A DNA stretch of 64,000 nt, taken from JABWBD01 sp040768665. GTDB lineage: Bacteria; Planctomycetota; Planctomycetia; Pirellulales; Thermoguttaceae. Below are positions 54,065 through 64,000 of this stretch, in pieces. Position numbers and translations under genes: made by a program. Position 1 is the stretch's first letter; each line of letters starts with the position of its first letter. The notes below the pieces were generated by a model. It did no database searches and had not been told where the DNA came from. It saw only the letters and a program-made list of their open reading frames with translations. The stretch is from positions 124,001 to 188,000 of the forward strand of contig JAXGMN010000019.1 in NCBI GenBank assembly GCA_040768665.1, in the 5' to 3' direction.

Positions 54065-54187
54065 GTAACCGTTCACGGGGCGGAAGACAGGGGGACAGGT
54101 CCATGTTTTCGGCAAACGTTCTTGGCGCCAAAATACAACGACTGGCCGAAAAATGGACCAGTCCCCGGCCGGCGCGTGAACGGTTAC
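54065..54187. mobile_element. Palindromic element A, copy 3 (8-bp duplication)
   Basis: Again exactly 123 bp with GTAACCGTTCACGGGGCG and GGCGCGTGAACGGTTAC ends. Flanking direct repeats GGGTGTTC occupy 54057-54064 and 54188-54195. It is inserted between the DUF4129 gene and the 3' remains of the GH2-like gene. Confidence 0.9.
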
Positions 54188-54296
54188 GGGTGTTCGCCTT
54201 CCCTGTCAGGATAACGGATAGGAGAGCCTAAGTCACGCGGGATGCGTCCGAAAAGGGCCGGTGCGGATGCCACGCCCCCGCGCCACGGGTGCCGGC

Positions 54297-55431
54297 TCAC
54301 CAGCGGAAGAAACGGTACGGGTCGTCCCACTCCTGCGGCTCGTCGGCGTAGAGGCCGGCGGTCCAGCGGCCCTGCGACGGCGGATCGCAGGGCAACATTC
54401 GCACGTCGGAAATCCACAGATTTCCTCGCCGCGCATGCCAGATCTGGAGCCGCGTCTTGGATGAAGCCGTAGCGGTGGCCTGGACCAGGAAAGTGAACTC
54501 CTTCCAGGTCTCTTGAGGAGCGAAACGCTGGTACTCGATCAGCGAGCGCCAAGCGGTCGTGTCTTGCACGGCGAGAGTCACTTCGCCTTCGAGCCCCTCG
54601 GACCTCGCGTGCAGCGAAATCCGATACCACTGCTTCTCTCTTACGGGAACGTCGTACTGGGCGAGCATCGGCAGCGAGACCCTGCAGTTCGGCCCGAACG
54701 GTCATTTCGCCATTGCGGACTGAAGTGTCGACCTTTACGTCCCCGATCCGCGCGGCGGCAGGCGTGGCGTCGAGGTACACGTCGCCGCACAATCCGCGGC
54801 GTGCGACGGCGCCTTGGACTGCACGGGCGGCGTTGGTGTCGTTGAAGGAGAGCCGCACGCCTTTCAACGGCATTGCGACGACGAGCATGCTGAGCACGTG
54901 CGTCGTTTCGGGGCGGCATACCGGGCTGATGTCGAGTTCACCGGCCGGGAAGCGGATCTCGCCGGCACGCTGCCCGTCCAGGTACACCGCGGCATACGAG
55001 TTGAGGTACTCGGCATAGACCGCAATTCGGCGGCCGGCCCACGCCGCTGGAATCGTAATCTCGCGCTGGTACCAGGCCGCCGGCACGGCAGCGAGCTTCC
55101 GGTCTTTCCAACCCGGGTGGGCCTGGACGGTCTGGGAGTCCTTCTGCATGTAGTCGGTGATTCCGGGCCAGCAACCGGGGACCTTGAAGTATCCCCATCC
55201 GCTCTCGGGCACCCGATCGCTCGTCGGATCCGCCGGCTGCCACCGCCAGAGCCCGTTGACCGAGACCCGCTCGCGCGTGGGCGTGGTCTCGCGGTAAGCG
55301 TTGTCCAGGTCCCAGACGGGCCGAACGCCCGGCGGCAGGGCAACAGTGGTTTGGGTCGGACAAACAGCGGCGGTCATGTTGCAAACCAACGCCGCGACAA
55401 CAACCATCCGGACGTGACTTCGCCAGATCAT
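54297..55431 (-). pseudogene. GH2-like sugar-binding protein joined to a carbohydrate-binding tail by a frame change
   Basis: ATG 55431 encodes a signal peptide (MVVVAALVCNMTAAVCPTQ) and a jelly-roll domain like the N-terminal sugar-binding part of GH2 enzymes: RVSVNGLWRWQPADPTSD, GWGYFKVPGCWPGI, AAWYQREITIPAAWAGRRIA, YAEYLNSYAAVYLDGQRAGE. After VRNGEMTVRAELQGLA the continuation lies in another frame from about 54668: YDVPVREKQWYRISLHARSE, EVTLAVQDTTAWRSLIEYQR, WKEFTFLVQATATASSKTRL and QGRWTAGLYADEPQEWDDPY, ending at 54297. That tail resembles family CBM-type beta-sandwich sequence. The GH2 catalytic barrel is missing, so a large internal deletion is likely. Confidence 0.65.
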
Positions 55432-55700
55432 CGGACACTCCTGAGTGGTTGACGGTTCCCTGCCAGGATATCATAACAGAACGTGGTCGGGGCCGTAGGA
55501 AAAAAGACTCCCGTCCCCTTCCGTGCTTTCCGCCGTTCTGCCCCTAATGACTGGCCGTACTCGCGGTGATTGACACGGGCCGGCCGGGCAGCGAAACTGA
55601 GTTTTGTGAAACGACTTTTTGCTGGCCCGTCGCCACGGCGGAACTGCCACGGCTCAAAGGGCGTGTTTGGCAGTCAATCATCCCATCTGGAGTAACGGCA

Positions 55701-57095
55701 ATGAAACGGAAACAATGGACCCGGCGCGATGTACTGAAAACCAGCGCGGCGCTCGCGCTACCCACCCTTGTTCCGGCAAGTGTGCTGGGGCTTCAAAACT
55801 CCCCGCCGAGCGAGTCGGTGCGAGTGGGGGTGATCGGCTGCGGCGGCCGGTCGCGGGTGATTCGCGACGGTGACGATGTGAAAGGTTTCCAGGTGGTGGC
55901 CGCTTGCGACCTGCAGATCGACAAGGCGGAGAAGTGGGTCAAAGAGCTGTCGGAAGGCAAGAAGTGGGGCGTCTATGACGATTTCCGCCAGATGATCGAG
56001 AAGGAGAAACTCGACGCGGTGATGGTCGAGACGCCGACGCACCCCCGGGCGTGGATTGCCATGCAGGCGATGCAGGCCGGCATGGACGTGTACATCGAAA
56101 AGCCGATGTGCCTGACGATCGCCGAGGGCCGCGCGATGATCAATCTGGCGCGGAAGTACAATCGCGTGACCCAGGTGGGCACCCAGCAACGGTCGATGCC
56201 GTTGAACAATTGGGCGAGCGACCTGGTCAAGTCGGGCAAGCTCGGCAAGTGCCTGACGGTACTCGCGCCGAACTTCATCGGGCCGTTCCGGTGGACCAAG
56301 ACCTCGTCGAAGGATGTGAAGGAACCGGTTGAGAAGTGGTGGGACCTCTGGACGAACCAGGCCGAGCTTCGGCCATACGATCCGCAACTCCATCGCGGCT
56401 GGGCCCGCTGGTGGGACTACGACGGCGGCGGGCTGTGCTTCGGCGTGACCGGCTGGGGCACGCATTCCTATGACCAGGTGAACCGCGGCCTGGGGACCGA
56501 CGACACGGGCCCGGTCGAGGTGCTGCTCGAAGAGCCGCTGGCCGAACGCGAGAGCGGCCGGTTCGCTCCGCGCGAGACGGTCGGCGGAGTCCTGATCGGC
56601 GAGACGGGCGACGAAGACACCGGCACACCTTATCACCGCATGGCCAAGCTTTCGGGTCCGAGGGCGAAAGTGAGGATGAAGTTCGCTTCCGGCACCGAGC
56701 TTCGCCTGCACCTGGACGGCGACCGCGGACCGGGCCTGGGCGCAATCTTCGTGTGCGAGCAAGGCAAGATCGAGATCAATCGTGACAAGGTGGCGAGCAA
56801 TCCCAAGGAGATCGTCCGCGCGGCGGACAATCCGGGACACAACACCCGCCGCGAGACGGCCTACCACATCGAGAACTGGATCGAGTGCATCAAGAGCCGC
56901 CAGCGTTGCACGGCCGACGTGGAAATCGGGCAGCGAAGCTCCACGCTCTGCTACCTGGTGAACATCGCCCGCGATGTCGGCTGGGTGGGCAAGCCACTGC
57001 GTTGGGATCCGGTTGCCGAGCGCTTCACCAACTGCGAGGAAGGCAACCAGTTCGTCGACCGGCAGCGCCGCGCGGGCTACGAATTGCCCACGTGA
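55701..57095 (+). CDS. Tat-exported Gfo/Idh/MocA-family oxidoreductase
   Basis: ATG 55701 follows CTGGAG and starts a twin-arginine signal (WTRRDVLKTSAALALP). The 464-residue protein has VRVGVIGCGGRSRVI as nucleotide-binding motif, VVAACDLQIDKAEKWVKE, DAVMVETPTHPRAWIAMQAM, the catalytic segment VYIEKPMCLTIAEG, YNRVTQVGTQQRSMP (typical of exported planctomycete members) and DYDGGGLCFGVTGWGTHSYD in the C-terminal domain. Export through Tat implies folding with bound NAD(P) in the cytoplasm. Such proteins are numerous in planctomycetes and probably process sugars released from polysaccharides, which fits the degradation genes downstream. Substrate unknown. Confidence 0.93.
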   Translation: MKRKQWTRRDVLKTSAALALPTLVPASVLGLQNSPPSESVRVGVIGCGGRSRVIRDGDDVKGFQVVAACDLQIDKAEKWVKELSEGKKWGVYDDFRQMIEKEKLDAVMVETPTHPRAWIAMQAMQAGMDVYIEKPMCLTIAEGRAMINLARKYNRVTQVGTQQRSMPLNNWASDLVKSGKLGKCLTVLAPNFIGPFRWTKTSSKDVKEPVEKWWDLWTNQAELRPYDPQLHRGWARWWDYDGGGLCFGVTGWGTHSYDQVNRGLGTDDTGPVEVLLEEPLAERESGRFAPRETVGGVLIGETGDEDTGTPYHRMAKLSGPRAKVRMKFASGTELRLHLDGDRGPGLGAIFVCEQGKIEINRDKVASNPKEIVRAADNPGHNTRRETAYHIENWIECIKSRQRCTADVEIGQRSSTLCYLVNIARDVGWVGKPLRWDPVAERFTNCEEGNQFVDRQRRAGYELPT

Positions 57096-57175
57096 CGGTT
57101 GGCCAGAGCGAACGTCTGAGAGTCGCGAGTTGAGAGCCAGGGAAAGACGTAGGGTCTGGCTCTCGACTCCCTTAG

Positions 57176-57222
57176 AAGCCCTGACAAAACGGGAGGTGCC
57201 TGTCCCCGTTTTGTTAGGGCTT
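57176..57222. terminator. Hairpin between convergent genes (possible bidirectional terminator)
   Basis: AAGCCCTGACAAAACGGG (57176-57193) pairs with CCCGTTTTGTTAGGGCTT (57205-57222), with loop AGGTGCCTGTC. It lies between the stop codons of two converging genes, so termination in both directions is plausible. The loop and stem also carry GGGGACAGGCACC on the minus strand, the core of the palindrome families, so it may be a co-opted element. Confidence 0.6.
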
Positions 57223-57223
57223 A

Positions 57224-57817
57224 TTATGCGAAGAGTCGACGCAGATCGAGTGTGAAACCGGGGAGTAGAGGATCGCCGGAGATCGTTTCCGGGTTGTCCA
57301 AGCGGACCACTGCAGCGCCGGGCCGGTAGATGTAGACCCTCTTTCTCGCCGGATCGATGAGCCATCCGAGCTCCTGCCGTTGGCAATATACTGGCATCTT
57401 CTCCTGCAAAGCAGGGAGCCGGTCAGTCCGAGAGCGTATCTCGACCACGAAGTCCGGGCATAGGGGAGGAAATCGCTCGCGCTCTGCCGTCGTCAACGCC
57501 TCCCACCGCTCGCGTCTTACCCACGCCAGGTCCGGCGATCGCTCGGCTCCATTGGGAAGGACAAAACCCGTGGATGAACCAAATGGCACCCCTGTGCCGT
57601 CGGACTCTGCCCAATGGTACAAAGCGGCCCCCGCCCCCAGCTCACGCCTGCCGGACTCCCCACCTGACGGCGGCATAACGATGATTTCTCCTTCGCTGGT
57701 ACGCTCAATGTTAAGTTCCCGGTTCAACTGACAGAACTGGAAAAACTCTTCGTCCGTGATCGATCTTCCCAGTGGTCCCAGGTGAAGAACCAAGGGCCAT
57801 GTGCTCGCCGTCGCCAT
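57224..57817 (-). CDS. Uma2-family (DUF820) putative endonuclease
   Basis: The 197-residue protein matches Uma2/DUF820: ITDEEFFQFCQLNRELNIER, GEIIVMPPSGGESGRRE, FGSSTGFVLPNGAERSPDLA (Asp of the PD-(D/E)XK core), FPPLCPDFVVEIRSRTDRLP (catalytic Glu), LQEKMPVYCQRQELGWLIDP and VYIYRPG, ending PGFTLDLRRLFA. The family has a restriction-endonuclease-like fold and is expanded in cyanobacteria and planctomycetes; biological role is unproven. The start ATG at 57817 is followed by a normal sequence, but no strong ribosome site is seen. Stop codon lies next to the hairpin above. Confidence 0.92.
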   Translation of the reverse strand: MATASTWPLVLHLGPLGRSITDEEFFQFCQLNRELNIERTSEGEIIVMPPSGGESGRRELGAGAALYHWAESDGTGVPFGSSTGFVLPNGAERSPDLAWVRRERWEALTTAERERFPPLCPDFVVEIRSRTDRLPALQEKMPVYCQRQELGWLIDPARKRVYIYRPGAAVVRLDNPETISGDPLLPGFTLDLRRLFA

Positions 57818-57967
57818 GAAAACACCGTCGCACTCGAGGGATTATTGAATACGCCTTATAGTCTATTTCGCTGCGTACGTCGAAGGCAATCCCTTTGATG
57901 ATCGAAGGGGCCTGTCGTCCAACGCCGCGCGCTTCGCACACAGGAGCATCTCGGCTATCTTGAAAAC

Positions 57968-60900
57968 CTATTGGTCTTTGTTTTCGGAGAGCGCGATTCC
58001 GATCGTCGGATCGGTCGTGAACACGAGGCCGCCGACGATGGCGGTGCCATCACTGAGCTTGATCGTGACCGCGTGATCTCCCGCCGCCAGATCGACTTTG
58101 CCCAAGGAATGCCAGGTTGGCTCGGCGATGTCGGCCGGGGCTGCAATCTCCGTCTCTCCGACGGAGACCGACGGCGCATTGCCGCCATTGTATGCACGCA
58201 GCCAGGCGAGGTAGGTGCCCGCGGCCGGAAAATGTACCTGCCACGATGCCGTCCCCCGGCCCTGGATTGCCGCCCGCTGCGGGAAGTCGGCCGGCGGCTG
58301 CAGGCGGACGCCGCCGCCCAGTGCCGCGTTTTGCGGGTCCAGTTCCAGATAGGTGCAGGTCTCTTCGGCGGCGAGGTCCGACGGGACGATGCTGATGTCG
58401 TCGAAGTACATCAGGACGTCGATCGCCTCGCGCGTGCGGGTGTTCAGGGCAAGGTAGTTCCTCGTGTTGTACTCCGGCACGCGGAAGTCGACCGAGAGCT
58501 TCTGCCAGCTTTCGGGTCGCGAGAGGTCGTAGGCATTGGTCGCGCAGCGATGCAGATCCGCTGGCATCGCGGAACTGAATCCGGCACGGAGCGCGGGATA
58601 GTCTTACGCTGAGAGCCTGTCCCAAAACCGTCGGGGACTGGCCCACTTGCGGAGTCTTCGGCGTAATGTGCCCGTCCCCTTCTCCTCGCGGTTTTGGGAC
58701 AGGCTCTCCGAGCTTGTCCACCCGCAGCCACGCGGTCAGGCGGTATTGCCTGCCGGGCACGAGCCACTTGATCTCGTAAGCAGCGGCCTTGTCGTAGGTG
58801 GTGTTGACATACTCGCCCTGTTCGGCAAAGGTTCCCGAGATCTTGAGCGACGCCGGCGCTGGAGTGCTTGATCTCGTGCATCGCTCGACTTGCCAGCCGC
58901 GCGAAGGCCAGCCGTCGATATTTCTCTCGAAGTTCGGATTCGGGACGATCGTCGGCAGCGTGCGGGCCGCGGGGCCGCTGAAGAGTGCCGTGATCCGTTG
59001 GAGGAACGCCGAAGCGGTCTCGGCCCACCTCGTCCAGTGCCTGGGCCGGTGCAGAGGACGGCCAGGTCCGGGTCGCTCTTCCGCTGGTGGGAAGGCTGGT
59101 CCAGCCGGCCGCGAGTGCCTGGCGGCAGAGGTCGGCCAGTCGGGCGTCGTTGGCGTGCCGGGCCGCGAACGCCATGCCTTGCATTTGGATCCAGGCCGTG
59201 GCGACCGATGCGGAGGTTTTCGGGCAGGAGGTGTAGCGGAATCCCTTTTCGGCCGGCACCCACATCGTGTCCGCGATAAATCGGGCGGTCTTGACGATGT
59301 CGTCCGCCGCCCGTTCGTCTCCGGTTTCCTCGTAATACATCCGCTGGGCGGTCATCTCGACGGCGAGCATGAAGCCGGCCTCGCCGGAGTGTTTTGCGTC
59401 GGGGCAATTGCAGTGGCCGGTCGGGAGCTTGTGGTAGTGGAAGCCGTGATCGCCGGTGGCCAGCGACTTCTCCTCGTAGACCGCATCGATCAGGATCTTG
59501 GCCGCGTTGAGATAGAAGAGGCCGTCCTCGGTGGCCGTGTAAGCCGCGATCTGCATCTTTCCGACCCAGCCGGGCTCGCGGGCGCACAGCTCGTAGCTGG
59601 TCAGCCCGGCCCGCCGTACACGTCGGAGATCATTCTCGCCGTGTCGTACGACCGCCGGTCGCCTCCCAGCAGGTAATGCTCGAACATCCCCTGCGACCAG
59701 ACGTGCCCGCGGTTGTCGGACCAGCCGGGCGATGCGTAGACCTTCATGTCTTTGTAGTCGCCCGGATAGCCGGCGCAGGCTGATGGAATGCGTCCACTGC
59801 TGGCCGACGCGCCGCGGGTCGGAGGCGCAGGCGGGTGTCGACGTCGCGCTGGTGGCGGACCGCCTCTTCGGCGCCGGAAGAACGCCGGGTTCTCGCCAGG
59901 GCGAACTGGGTCAGGAAGGCGTGGCCGAGCGGGGTCGTATTCCAGATTGCCCAGTTCCACTGCCAGCTCGCCGTGCCAGTCGCCGAAATTCATCATCCCA
60001 TACTCGCGAGCCCGATCGCGGCTTTCCTGGAAACGGTCGATGCCGGCGGCGAGGGCCTGTCGTAGCCTGGGAACTGGTCGCGGACGGCCACGCCCAGCCC
60101 CCAGCGCGCGGGAGCCTTCGATCCACTCCGGCGGCACCGACGCCACCGGCCTTCTCCTGTGCCGACTCGAAGCGGTCGCATCGCCGCGGCAGATCCAGAA
60201 CTCCCAGGTCTTGAAAACCCTGCCGGACGGTGCAGTCCGTCGCGGATCTGGTAATACAGCTTGTCCTCGTCGGGCCGCTTCTCGTAAAAGCCCACCGGCA
60301 AGCGAGGGCAGACCGCGAAGAACAGGTGTCGGTCGCGGATTTCCACCGACGCCGGCCACTGTTGCCACAGGTGCCGCATGACCGCCCAGCGGTCGCCGCC
60401 GAGGTGGACGAGGCCATCGAGCGCTTTCTCTTGGTATCGCCGGGTTCTTGACCCATTCGAAGTCTTCTCGTTGAAGCACTCGCTCTCCTTCGGCAAGCGG
60501 GATCGACCGGTCCGGGGAGCCGACCGTGCATGTGCCGGCGATCTGGCCGTTCCGCAGGCCGACCGCGAGGGAGCGGATCGAGGTGAACTCGTCTTCCAGG
60601 TTATCGTTCTCGACGCTGTAGTCGATCCGCATCAACCCGAGTTCGGGCCACTCGTGGCAGCGGGCGGTGAACGCCAGAGCTTATTTCCATCGGCGGTCGC
60701 ATGATGTCCGGTGATTTTCAGGACACCTTTGACCGGGTCGGTTTCCTCAAGCTCGACGTTGTCGACCACGTCGCGGTAAGTTTTGCCCTGGGCATCCAGC
60801 AGTTCGATCTTGATGGGTAGGGGCATTTTGTCTGTGTCCGGGCGTCGCCACATCCGGGCCTCGCTTTGCCGCCGGGCCACGTTCCGACCGAACTCGAAAA

Positions 60901-61567
60901 TCGCATCTTTGGCCGCGGCGGGTGCGAGGAAGTCGACGCGAGCCCATTTGATGCTCTGGTCTTCACGCCACCGCACGACGGCCTTCACGCCGCAGGGGAC
61001 TTCAGCGCCATCGATCAGGATGCGAGCGTGGGCCGGATCGGCGAAGGCTCCTTTCGGGAAGGGAATGCCGGTGGTGATCGGCAGGCGTGCGAGTTCCAGT
61101 CGCCGGGGCGTAGCGAGGCGGATCCGCTGTTGGGTCGGCCGGCCCTCGGCGGTTCGGGCCGGCGGACGGTGAGGATTTCATCGGCGAAGTCCCGGCCGAG
61201 CCGGGTCGTGCCGGTTACCCGCAGGTGAACCGGCCAGGACTCGGATTTTGGCCGGGCGCGGTGGTTGTTAGCCCAACCGGTGCCTGCGTCGCGATTGTTG
61301 GTTGTTCCACGCAGTCCGCTGGGGTCCTCCGCATTCCGAGCCCTGATCGGGCGTGGGCCCGTACTCGACCTGACCCTTGCCGGGTCTCCCTGGACGGTGA
61401 TCCAGCGGACGCGTACGATTCCCAAGATCGGCCCAGGCGTCGAGCTTCACGAGCACGGGAGGGGCCGAGTCGTCTTGCTCAGACCCGCTCAGCGGACTTT
61501 GCCAGGCGACGCTCGAGAGAATCGCGGCGGTGCCCAGGATTAAGGGGAGCAGCGTGCGAGGATTCAC
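57968..61567 (-). pseudogene. PcRGLX/YetA-like rhamnogalacturonan lyase, multiply frame-broken
   Basis: The frame at GTG 61567 encodes a signal peptide (VNPRTLLPLILGTAAILSSV; GAGG upstream). Then, in changing frames, come DEILTVRRPEPPRA, KAVVRWREDQSIKWARVDFL, RLPVGFYEKRPDEDKLYYQI, MKVYASPGWSDNRGHVWSQG, MFEHYLLGGDRRSYDTARMI, IAAYTATEDGLFYLNAAKIL, KLPTGHCNCPDAKHSGEAGF and a C-terminal beta-domain (NYLALNTRTREAIDVLMYFD; YLAWLRAYNGGNAPSVSVGE). This order fits exo-rhamnogalacturonan lyase-type PcRGLX/YetA proteins with an added carbohydrate-binding tail. At least five frame changes are needed, and element B (58611-58708) interrupts the tail. The corrected protein would be about 1,160 residues. As it stands it is inactive. 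Confidence 0.7.
58611..58708. mobile_element. Palindromic element B inside the lyase gene
   Basis: This 98-bp copy has perfect 20-base inverted ends, GAGAGCCTGTCCCAAAACCG (58611-58630) and CGGTTTTGGGACAGGCTCTC (58689-58708), around arms GGGGACTGGCCCACTTGCGG and AATGTGCCCGTCCCC. It disrupts the lyase frame. No clear target duplication is visible. Confidence 0.8.
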
Positions 61568-61669
61568 GATCTGGCCTCTTCGTTGCGACGGGACTGTGTC
61601 GCTGCTGCAAGCGTTGGAATTCCAGGTAGTCGGCATGCCTCACTTCCTCTTCCCTATTCCTGCCGCTCA

Positions 61670-61730
61670 AACCGACAACCGACAACCGACAACTGACAAC
61701 CGACAACCGACAACTGACAACTGACTAACA
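61670..61730 (-). repeat. Heptanucleotide tandem array (CAACCGA / CAACTGA)
   Basis: About eight 7-base units fill the gap between the lyase 5' end and the 3' end of the fusion hydrolase gene. It extends to the stop codon of the latter (61732). Confidence 0.9.
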
Positions 61731-61731
61731 A

Positions 61732-64000
61732 CTACCTCGCCGGCACAACTGGACGGAGCGCGTGCTCAAAAAACGCGTAGATCTGTGCATTCGACTCTTC
61801 GTTGGGCGAATGTTCCGGCCGGTTCGTCATGCCGACGCGGTTGGAATACCCGAGCAGCCGGTTGATGGCAATCGTGTGGTTCAGCGGGATCCAGCGCTTC
61901 GGTGGGTCCTCCGAGCCGCCGGAGACAAGAAATGGCCGCGGGGCCATCAGGGCGTGCAGCTCGTGGAGATCGCGGCCCTCGGCCACCAGGCGAGGATAGA
62001 GGCCGCGAGCGGGATTGTCGGGAGTGATCACGGCGCGTTTCCGCCAGGGGCGCGGGTGATAGCCAAGGTACCGACACGGTGTTCCCGGGCTGCTGACGCT
62101 TGGTCGCTCTTCGTCGAAGACAATGCCGGGATCGGAACGTAAACGGCGCAGGCAAACTTGTCGAACAGCAGGATGCGAACATCGCCCACTTGCCGCCGAA
62201 GGAATGTCCGACGATCCCGATCCGCTCCGGGTCGACCTCGGGTCGGGCCGCCAGAACGTACCAGGCGTTTGCGGCGGCGTAGGCGAGCATCGACAGCGGC
62301 TGCACGCGGGCGTTGTCCAGCCCGGGGTAGTAGAGCGAGTAAGTCTTGGCCTGCGTCGCTTCGGTCGTTCCGATCGAAAGGGCGACGAATCCTCGCCGGG
62401 CGAGCTGGTAGGCGAAGTCGCGGTTGGCGTTGCCCAGGCCGATGGCAGTCTCCGGCTCATAATAGACGGTGACGACCGCGGGGCGGCGTCCGTCGCCGTC
62501 AGGGATCAGGAGATAGCCGGTCGTGAACTCCTGCGGCGTCCAACGAAAGCGGACGCGTAGCTGGTCGAAATTGTCGCGGCGCTCGGTTCCGAGAACTTCG
62601 ACCTCCGGCTGCGTGATCAGCGGCGGCCAGTGGCCCATGAGGTCGTGCCACTGGCTGAGGATTTCCTGGCGCCGCCGCTGCCAGTCGTCCGGCGAGCGGA
62701 CGGGAGTTCCATCGGCAAACTCAAGCGGCGAGCGATAGTCGCCGGTCTGGCCGGCCCACTCGGCCGGGGGCGTGAAATAGCGGGAAATCTTGTCCCATGC
62801 GTCGGCGGCGGGGAAAAGCTTGCCGATCGCTTCGAGCAACGCATCGGCCTCGATCGCATGGCCCGTATCGTTCGGGTGCATGCCGTCCAGGAGCAGATCG
62901 TCGACCGAGCGGCCTTCCGCCCGGCCGTAGTCCGTGAACATCTGAAAGCTGTCGACCAGCGGCACGTTGTTGCGGGCCGCGACCTGCCGCATCCGCTCGG
63001 CATAGTCCTTGAGCAGGAAGCTGAATCCTTCCGGATCGTCCGGCTTGTAGGGCGGTTTCCCGTACAGCTCCTGGAGCTTGTCCGTCCAGCGGACCGGGTT
63101 GGGAGTCATGAGGATAACCTTGCCGCCCTGAACCTGGATCCGCTTGACGAACTCCTCCAGGTTCCGCTCATACTCGTCGATCGGCACGCGCGGCTCGGTG
63201 GCCCCTTTCCAGACGTCGATCGCCGAGTCGTTGATCCCAAGCTGAATGATCACCAGATCGGGTTGGTGAGCCAGCACGTCCTTTTCGAAGCGGGCCGCGG
63301 CGGATCGCGTGTTGTCGGATCCGACCCCGGCGTTGATCACCTCGACGTTTCGCCCCATATCGGTCAGGTCCCATTCCAAAAGCATCGGATAGATGATCAG
63401 GGACCCCCGGGGGGCCGTGGTCGAGGAGCCAAAGGCGACAATCTTCAGCGGTTTGCCGACCGGTGACTCCGGCCGTTTGAGCAGGCTCTCCTCGTCGACG
63501 CGGATGATGTTCTTCACCCACTGGCGGCCGGCGACAAAGCTGACCCAGATTTCGCCCGGCCTTCGCTCGAACATCTGCGGATAGCAGAGCCGTGGGCCGC
63601 GCGCGACCGTCACCGGCTCGGACCAGGTCTGTCCCTCGTCTTCCGACAGGGCGACCTGGAGCGAGTTGCGCCAGTTCTGCGCGGGCAGCTCAGTTCCCTG
63701 GCTATGGGGTTTTTCGCCGGGCTTCAGTTCGGCGAGGGGCCGCATTTCAGCGCCTGCCGGCAATGGATTCCAAACCAGGGCGAGCCGGCCGCTGGCCAGC
63801 CGCAGCAGAAATCCGGGTGCGGTGGAAGCCGGGATCCCGGTCGGCTCGACCTGCTGCCAGGTTCGTCCACCATCGGAAGACACCGCTCGCCAGAAGCGGT
63901 CGCGCGGCGTTCGCATGAGCATCATCAGGCGGCCGTCCTTGAGTTCGGCGAGGGTGCCCTCGAAAACGCCGTCATGGTGGCCATGCCCTCCGATGTCGAT
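61732..64000 (-). CDS. Sialidase-SGNH hydrolase-alpha/beta esterase fusion, 5' end beyond the window, one frame change
   Basis: The frame enters from the right edge with GGHGHHDGVFEGTLAELKDG and sialidase-type Asp boxes (SSDGGRTWQQVEP; SEDEGQTWSEPV). An SGNH/GDSL hydrolase follows: IVAFGSSTTAPRG (block I Ser), VINAGVGSDNT, VIIQLGINDS (block III) and LLDGMHPNDTGH (Asp/His block V). The last domain is an esterase-type alpha/beta hydrolase: FTTGYLLIPDGDGRRPAVVT, GFVALSIGTTEATQAKTYSL and the nucleophile GIVGHSFGG. Near 62150-62180 a frame change is required to continue as GIVFDEERPSV, NPARGLYPRLVAEGRDLHEL and FVSGGSEDPPKRWIPLNHTI, ending at 61732. It would remove acetyl or methyl esters and terminal sugars from polysaccharide outside the cell. 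The visible part has about 755 residues. Confidence 0.8.

Overview
The window is high-GC bacterial DNA and most resembles a planctomycete (Pirellulales-like). This placement is an inference. It rests on several Tat-exported oxidoreductase, isomerase and dipeptidase proteins, an exosortase/EpsI exopolysaccharide locus, a DUF4129 protein, an Uma2 nuclease, a PcRGLX-type rhamnogalacturonan lyase, frequent GTG/TTG starts and a very heavy load of short palindromic repeats. No rRNA or CRISPR array is visible. There is one tRNA, elongator-type tRNA-Met(CAT).

Layout. 1-5.3 kb: an unrecognised secreted protein translationally coupled to an alpha/beta hydrolase, an Old Yellow Enzyme-type flavin oxidoreductase, and a patch of broken genes (trpF-like, a small membrane protein, a glycosyltransferase half) carrying two copies of a 123-bp palindromic element. 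5.5-12.7 kb: a complete MacAB-TolC-like export operon (outer-membrane lipoprotein, adaptor with two C-terminal EF-hands, FtsX/MacB permease, ATPase). 12.9-19.3 kb: Tat-exported sugar isomerase, sodium:solute symporter, a 0.5-kb tandem palindrome array, an M19 dipeptidase-like protein and a secreted protein with two similar beta-type motifs. 19.7-48 kb: an exosortase-linked exopolysaccharide locus (FixJ-type regulator with altered receiver site, exosortase, chain-length/tyrosine kinase, WecA-like transferase, two EpsI-like genes, Wzx-like flippase, several glycosyltransferases and methyltransferases, Wzy/O-antigen-ligase-like protein, WecG-like transferase, giant TPR protein). From 26.6 to 42.2 kb this locus contains toxin-antitoxin and Rpn fragments and many reading-frame breaks. 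48.3-51.7 kb: Gfo/Idh/MocA oxidoreductase plus D-2-hydroxyacid dehydrogenase, the tRNA, and hisH. 51.9-64 kb: DUF4129 protein, a second Tat-exported Gfo/Idh/MocA protein, an Uma2 nuclease, and polysaccharide-degradation genes (GH2-like, PcRGLX-like, and a sialidase-SGNH-esterase fusion running off the right edge), several of them frame-broken.

How it works together. The 20-48 kb genes would build a lipid-linked repeat unit (WecA, WecG and other transferases), flip it (Wzx), polymerise it (Wzy-like) and control chain length (BY-kinase), with exosortase/EpsI linking this to processing of anchored proteins.

The most unusual signals are non-coding. There are 123-bp palindromes with IS66-like GTAA ends and 8-9-bp target duplications, several other palindrome families that share a GGGGAC(T/A)GG core, and heptanucleotide tandem arrays that often sit directly against translation starts of exopolysaccharide genes. 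A 74-bp repeat also brackets the glycan gene island in opposite orientations, and partial gene duplicates flank small toxin-antitoxin or nuclease cargo. The frame breaks may be genuine decay or assembly error; the sequence alone cannot settle that.
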